Shown here: positions 40,425-43,256 of the stretch, piece after piece
How positions within the stretch are numbered: the first letter of the stretch is position 1
Layout: each line of letters begins with the position of its first letter
Source of the DNA: Thermodesulfovibrionia bacterium
GTDB taxonomy: Bacteria; Nitrospirota; Thermodesulfovibrionia; UBA6902
Assembly: GCA_947259645.1 (NCBI GenBank)
Contig: CAMYND010000039.1
Location: 1-43,256, forward strand
Length of the DNA: 43,256 nt
Direction: 5' to 3'
Program-made: the position numbers and the translations under genes
The notes under the pieces: generated by a model
What the model saw: only the letters and a program-made list of their open reading frames with translations
Told to the model about the DNA's origin: nothing
The model's database searches: none

Positions 40425-41687
40425 CTATGCAGCCTTTGTGTCGCTGGGTACAGGTTTTAATGGCTGGCCGGATAACTGCCTGCAAGGGCTATCTGATATT
40501 TTTTGATCACCCAGTATCTGATGATATAATTCTGAATAGTTCAGGGCCATACTTTTTATAGAGAAATTATTCTGCACGTGTCTCCTGCAATCGCCGGGAT
40601 CGATACTATCGATTCGACTGACTGCTTCAATCATGCCATTCATGGAATCTACTACAAACCCGGTTGTCCCGTCCACTACTATTTCCGGAACAGCGCCTTT
40701 ATTGAAAGCAATAACCGGCGTACCGCACGCCATTGACTCGACAAGGACCAGACCGAACGGCTCGCCCCACTGTATTGGGAATAATGTAGCCCGGGCATGC
40801 CGGTACCACTGCTTTTTATGCTCGCTGTTGATTTCTCCTATGTAGATGATCTGCTTGTCGCAATCCAGTAACGGTTTTATTACCTTGCTGTAATAGTCAC
40901 TATCAACCGGATGCCTGTTGACATCAACTGACAAGTCTATTGATCTCTTCAGGCCTTCAAAAAAGACCCGGTCAAGGGGTTTGTTCTGGACATTGCCGGC
41001 AATGATCAATTTAGAACCTGTGCGTTTTGCAACTTCTATGGCCCTGTCCTGTCCCTTGTCACTGGTTACCCTGCCGATAGTGAATAAATAACTCCCCTTA
41101 TCCGGCTCATCTTTTACAGGGAACTCTTCAACGTCAATGCCGTGATGCACAACATTCTCTGAGTTCACCAGATGATTATACTGCCTTTTCTGATATTCGC
41201 TTATGGCAGCACAATATACCAGGGGAGATGATAGAAGAGGACTGCACCAGCGTTGATAATCCCCTCCCAATAAGCTGTCTTTTGTGGACACGTGAAGAGT
41301 CATTACAATTGGTATGCCCATGTTGAATACACTGTCATACATGAACTCAACAGCTTTTGCATCGTGGGTGTGAATGATGTCAATATCGCCCATCCCTGCC
41401 CGGTATAATGCATTTGCAAAGTGCATATTCGCAGTCTGTCTCTGTTCCGGAGTATTAACGCTCCAGTAGTCACCGATATTTTGATCAACAGTTACGCAAT
41501 GTTCCCCGGCAACTATAGAATCACCTGAACAGGCAACGATCGAACGGTGACCTAAAGCATGCAGTCCTTTATCGACATTGTAGATGACAGTTTCAATTGG
41601 CCCATAACCAAGATCAGGACTGATCGGCTGGTTAAGTGTTGCCACATGCAGCACTGTCAGTTTTTCATGCTTTGTATTTATAGTCAT
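40425..41687 (-). CDS. Family 4 glycosyltransferase
   Basis: A 420-residue GT-B enzyme. The ATG at 41687 is supported by a GGAGAGA site; the longer frame adds 17 residues without one. It has the GYGPIETVIYNV acceptor-side loop, an N-terminal domain ending near IIHTHDAKAVEFMYD, and a C-terminal nucleotide-sugar domain with FTIGRVTSDKGQDRAIEVA and the EX7E pair in EPFGLVLVE (near 309-317). It transfers a sugar from a nucleotide donor; the acceptor is not known. The downstream GH15 gene suggests an alpha-glucan or disaccharide route. Confidence 0.92.
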   Translation of the reverse strand: MTINTKHEKLTVLHVATLNQPISPDLGYGPIETVIYNVDKGLHALGHRSIVACSGDSIVAGEHCVTVDQNIGDYWSVNTPEQRQTANMHFANALYRAGMGDIDIIHTHDAKAVEFMYDSVFNMGIPIVMTLHVSTKDSLLGGDYQRWCSPLLSSPLVYCAAISEYQKRQYNHLVNSENVVHHGIDVEEFPVKDEPDKGSYLFTIGRVTSDKGQDRAIEVAKRTGSKLIIAGNVQNKPLDRVFFEGLKRSIDLSVDVNRHPVDSDYYSKVIKPLLDCDKQIIYIGEINSEHKKQWYRHARATLFPIQWGEPFGLVLVESMACGTPVIAFNKGAVPEIVVDGTTGFVVDSMNGMIEAVSRIDSIDPGDCRRHVQNNFSIKSMALNYSELYHQILGDQKISDSPCRQLSGQPLKPVPSDTKAA

Positions 41688-41756
41688 TATGTATCTCTCC
41701 ATGTCTGACCGGGAATGAATGGCCAAACTATCCCTCAAATGTTTTTTTGATGAAAC

Positions 41757-41794
41757 AAAAAAAGCCTCACGGCTCTAAACGCCGAGAGGCTTTT
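41757..41794 (-). terminator. Strong terminator hairpin upstream of the GT4 operon
   Basis: On the minus strand, AAAGCCTCTCGGC pairs with GCCGTGAGGCTTT (one mismatch) and is followed by a run of Ts. It lies 70 bp before the GT4 start on the same strand. It either ends an unannotated upstream RNA or attenuates the operon. Confidence 0.8.
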
Positions 41795-41980
41795 CCAACT
41801 TTTAAAGTCACTTTAACAGTAACACACTTTCAGTTTAATAGATATCAAATATATGCATTACTGATTGAATCTCTTCACATTCTATTTGCAATCAACACGT
41901 TACAAATCCGCACTCCTGCATTTATGCGATATTGGCCAGGACTGCCCTGCCTCCGACTTGTGCTGCTGTACTGATTTACC

Positions 41981-42010
41981 TTGACTCACTTGTTAAAGAC
42001 ATGTTATGGT
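41981..42010 (+). promoter_or_regulatory. Candidate promoter of the cold-shock gene
   Basis: TTGACT at 41981-41986 and TATGGT at 42005-42010 are separated by 18 bp. The resulting leader would be about 115 bases, matching the long 5' UTRs typical of cold-shock genes. Confidence 0.45.
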
Positions 42011-42042
42011 TAGATTAGAGTTTTAGAAGTTTTTGTCGTTTA

Positions 42043-42082
42043 CAAGGCCACGAAGATTTTTTGATCTGTGTGGCCTTTTTTA
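42043..42082 (+). terminator. Terminator-like hairpin inside the cold-shock leader
   Basis: GGCCAC at 42046-42051 pairs with GTGGCC at 42070-42075, with an inner AGAT/ATCT, and six Ts follow. It lies between the candidate promoter and the coding region and ends 50 bp before the start codon. Confidence 0.75.
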
Positions 42083-42131
42083 TTGTTGAGACCTTCTGAG
42101 ATTTTAATTTAATGATAAGGAGGTAAGCAAT

Positions 42132-42332
42132 ATGAACCAGGGAACTGTAAAATGGTTTAACGACAGCAAAGGTTTTGGATTTATTTCGTGTGAAGACGGA
42201 AGCGACGCTTTTGTGCATCATACGTCAATCCAGGGCGACGGATTTAAATCGCTTGTCGAAGGTGACTCAGTCAGCTTTGATACTGAAAATGGCGAAAAAG
42301 GCCCAAAGGCTATTAATGTCGTAAAACTGTAA
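42132..42332 (+). CDS. Cold-shock (CspA-family) protein
   Basis: A 66-residue OB-fold nucleic acid chaperone with AAGGAGGTAAGCAA ahead of the ATG. RNP1 is KGFGFI and RNP2 is [21 protein letters not shown] and the C-terminal PKAINVVKL complete the fold. It binds single-stranded RNA and unwinds structure in the cold. The Val of the usual VFVH is replaced by Ala (DAFVHH). Confidence 0.95.
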   Translation: MNQGTVKWFNDSKGFGFISCEDGSDAFVHHTSIQGDGFKSLVEGDSVSFDTENGEKGPKAINVVKL

Positions 42333-42344
42333 TTAACCGGAAAG

Positions 42345-42371
42345 GGCCCCTTTCAATGAAAGGGGTCTTTT
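42345..42371 (+). terminator. Intrinsic terminator after the cold-shock gene
   Basis: GGCCCCTTTC pairs with GAAAGGGGTC around a 3-base loop, followed by TTTT. Confidence 0.88.
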
Positions 42372-42389
42372 CATTTGATAAGGAACAAT

Positions 42390-42623
42390 GTGAACCATTT
42401 AGGGAAGGACCTGAGAGACGTAACCGTTATTCTAAAAGAAAAGTACTATAACGGGAGTGAGTCAGTAAGAACATTCAAATGCAAGAGCGGCTCCGGCTGT
42501 ACACCGGATTCAACCGGCAATGAAATCAGAGGCACTTTTGCAGACGGTGAGAAGGGCAGAATCGAAAGCTACGAGATTGAAAAGGCTGAAGAGCTTGATT
42601 CAGGAGACATATGGAAAAGATAA
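42390..42623 (+). CDS. Small protein of unknown function upstream of mgsA
   Basis: A 77-residue protein. The GTG at 42390 follows AAGGAA by about 5 bases, a better choice than the TTG 15 bp earlier. It is polar and beta-rich (VTVILKEKYYNGSESVRTFK, then GNEIRGTFADGEKGRIESYE). One pair of Cys lies in KCKSGSGCTP. No family is recognised. It overlaps the start of mgsA by 13 bp, so it is cotranscribed and may be translationally coupled to it. Confidence 0.6.
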   Translation: MNHLGKDLRDVTVILKEKYYNGSESVRTFKCKSGSGCTPDSTGNEIRGTFADGEKGRIESYEIEKAEELDSGDIWKR

Positions 42624-43081
42624 AAAATATAGCGCTTGTGGCTCATGATAACCGCAAAAAAGATTTGATCGCATGGGTTGAATGGAATTATGCATCAATA
42701 ATTGAACATAAATTAATTTGCACCGGGACAACAGGTAAAATGGTTGAGCAGGCGCTCAAAAAGAAGCTTGAGAAAGAGGATATGGATTTTCAGATCACAA
42801 AATTAAAATCCGGCCCGCTTGGCGGTGATCAACAGTTGGGTGCCATGATTGCTGAAGGCAAAGTCGATGTAATTATATTCCTCTGGGACCCAATGGAGCC
42901 TCAACCTCATGATGTTGATGTGAAGGCCTTATTGCGTATTGCCGTTCTTTATAACATCCCCACAGCATGTAATCGCGCCACCGCAGATTTCCTGATTTCA
43001 TCATCATTGATAGGGCAGGAATACTCTCCTGTAACAAAAGATTATGAATCATATATCACAAGGGATGTAAACCTGGGATAA
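42611..43081 (+). CDS. mgsA: Methylglyoxal synthase
   Basis: A 156-residue enzyme that converts dihydroxyacetone phosphate to methylglyoxal and phosphate. It has the substrate-phosphate loop CTGTTGKM, the catalytic region SGPLGGDQQLGAMI with the general-base Asp, IFLWDPMEPQPHDVD with the second Asp and a His, and IPTACNRATADFLI. An AGGAG site lies inside the upstream gene. The pathway relieves phosphate starvation or carbon overflow; methylglyoxal is then detoxified elsewhere. Confidence 0.95.
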   Translation: MEKIKNIALVAHDNRKKDLIAWVEWNYASIIEHKLICTGTTGKMVEQALKKKLEKEDMDFQITKLKSGPLGGDQQLGAMIAEGKVDVIIFLWDPMEPQPHDVDVKALLRIAVLYNIPTACNRATADFLISSSLIGQEYSPVTKDYESYITRDVNLG

Positions 43082-43256
43082 GCTGCACCTGACGTTAAAT
43101 GGCAAATAATAATAATTCTTGAGTTTCCCCTCTTATCAATAATTTTTTCAGTCTGTATTCCGCTGATTGAATGCAATTACAAGTAAGGTCGTATCTTTAC
43201 CTGTGAGCGTTTTGCTTCTTTTCATCCAATAAGTAGAGGAGACACCCATATAATTT

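Noticed and set aside
41794-41980. Small ORF antisense to the cold-shock leader
   Set aside because: Only frames of a few codons with no ribosome site are seen.

Overview
The window reads as a chromosomal stretch of a Gram-negative, probably anaerobic or facultatively anaerobic bacterium of the Nitrospirota or Desulfobacterota type. This placement is an inference from gene content: a TAT-exported 4Fe-4S aldo/keto reductase, a dicluster ferredoxin, a QueG-like Fe-S protein, the UPF0210/ACT pair, methylglyoxal synthase, and many small single-gene transcription units separated by long repeat-rich spacers. No rRNA, tRNA, CRISPR array, transposase, integrase or phage module was recognised.

Layout. 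1-3.8 kb: a staphylococcal-nuclease-like gene running off the left edge, an msrP stump, ynfA, a small secreted protein and a TAT aldo/keto reductase. 3.9-13.7 kb: small single genes (DUF1059, receiver protein, YHS, SH3/coiled-coil protein, ferredoxin, a 724-residue membrane protein with a lectin-like C-terminus, DUF1284, YwbE, DUF1456, SWIB, OmpA lipoprotein). 13.9-25.8 kb: core metabolism and signalling (carB, QueG-like Fe-S protein, SLC13 transporter, UPF0210-ACT operon, kinase-like protein with a universal stress protein). 26.2-34.8 kb: an accessory region of small genes, mostly on the minus strand. 34.9-38.3 kb: an osmoprotectant ABC transporter (OpuC type with fused binding protein and permease) and a ZIP transporter. 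38.4-41.7 kb: a GT4-GH15 carbohydrate operon. 42.0-43.1 kb: cold-shock protein, a small unknown protein and mgsA.

The most notable structure is in 26.6-34.3 kb. Five 118-135 bp imperfect palindromes lie at the 3' ends of minus-strand genes. They carry 7-bp end boxes resembling integron attC R boxes (RYYYAAC and GTTRRRY), and in two cases the next gene starts directly after the box. The genes are typical cassette cargo: two BrnT-type toxin-antitoxin pairs, a DUF5661 protein, a secreted triple-repeat protein, and decayed STAS/antitoxin/ParE pieces. No integrase is visible, so I interpret this as a CALIN-like cassette cluster (attC sites without an integrase). The ynfA gene near 1.3 kb also follows what looks like the last part of an attC.

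A second layer is a modular family of intergenic repeats in most spacers. Its modules are a GGTGGTGTCAGGTCTAC core, heptanucleotide runs of the ACGAATN type, and longer blocks of 85-220 bp present two or three times. These modules abut or enter the ends of several genes and in one clear case encode the C-terminus of a protein. Their look suggests REP-like elements mobilised in trans, but no mobilising enzyme is in the window.
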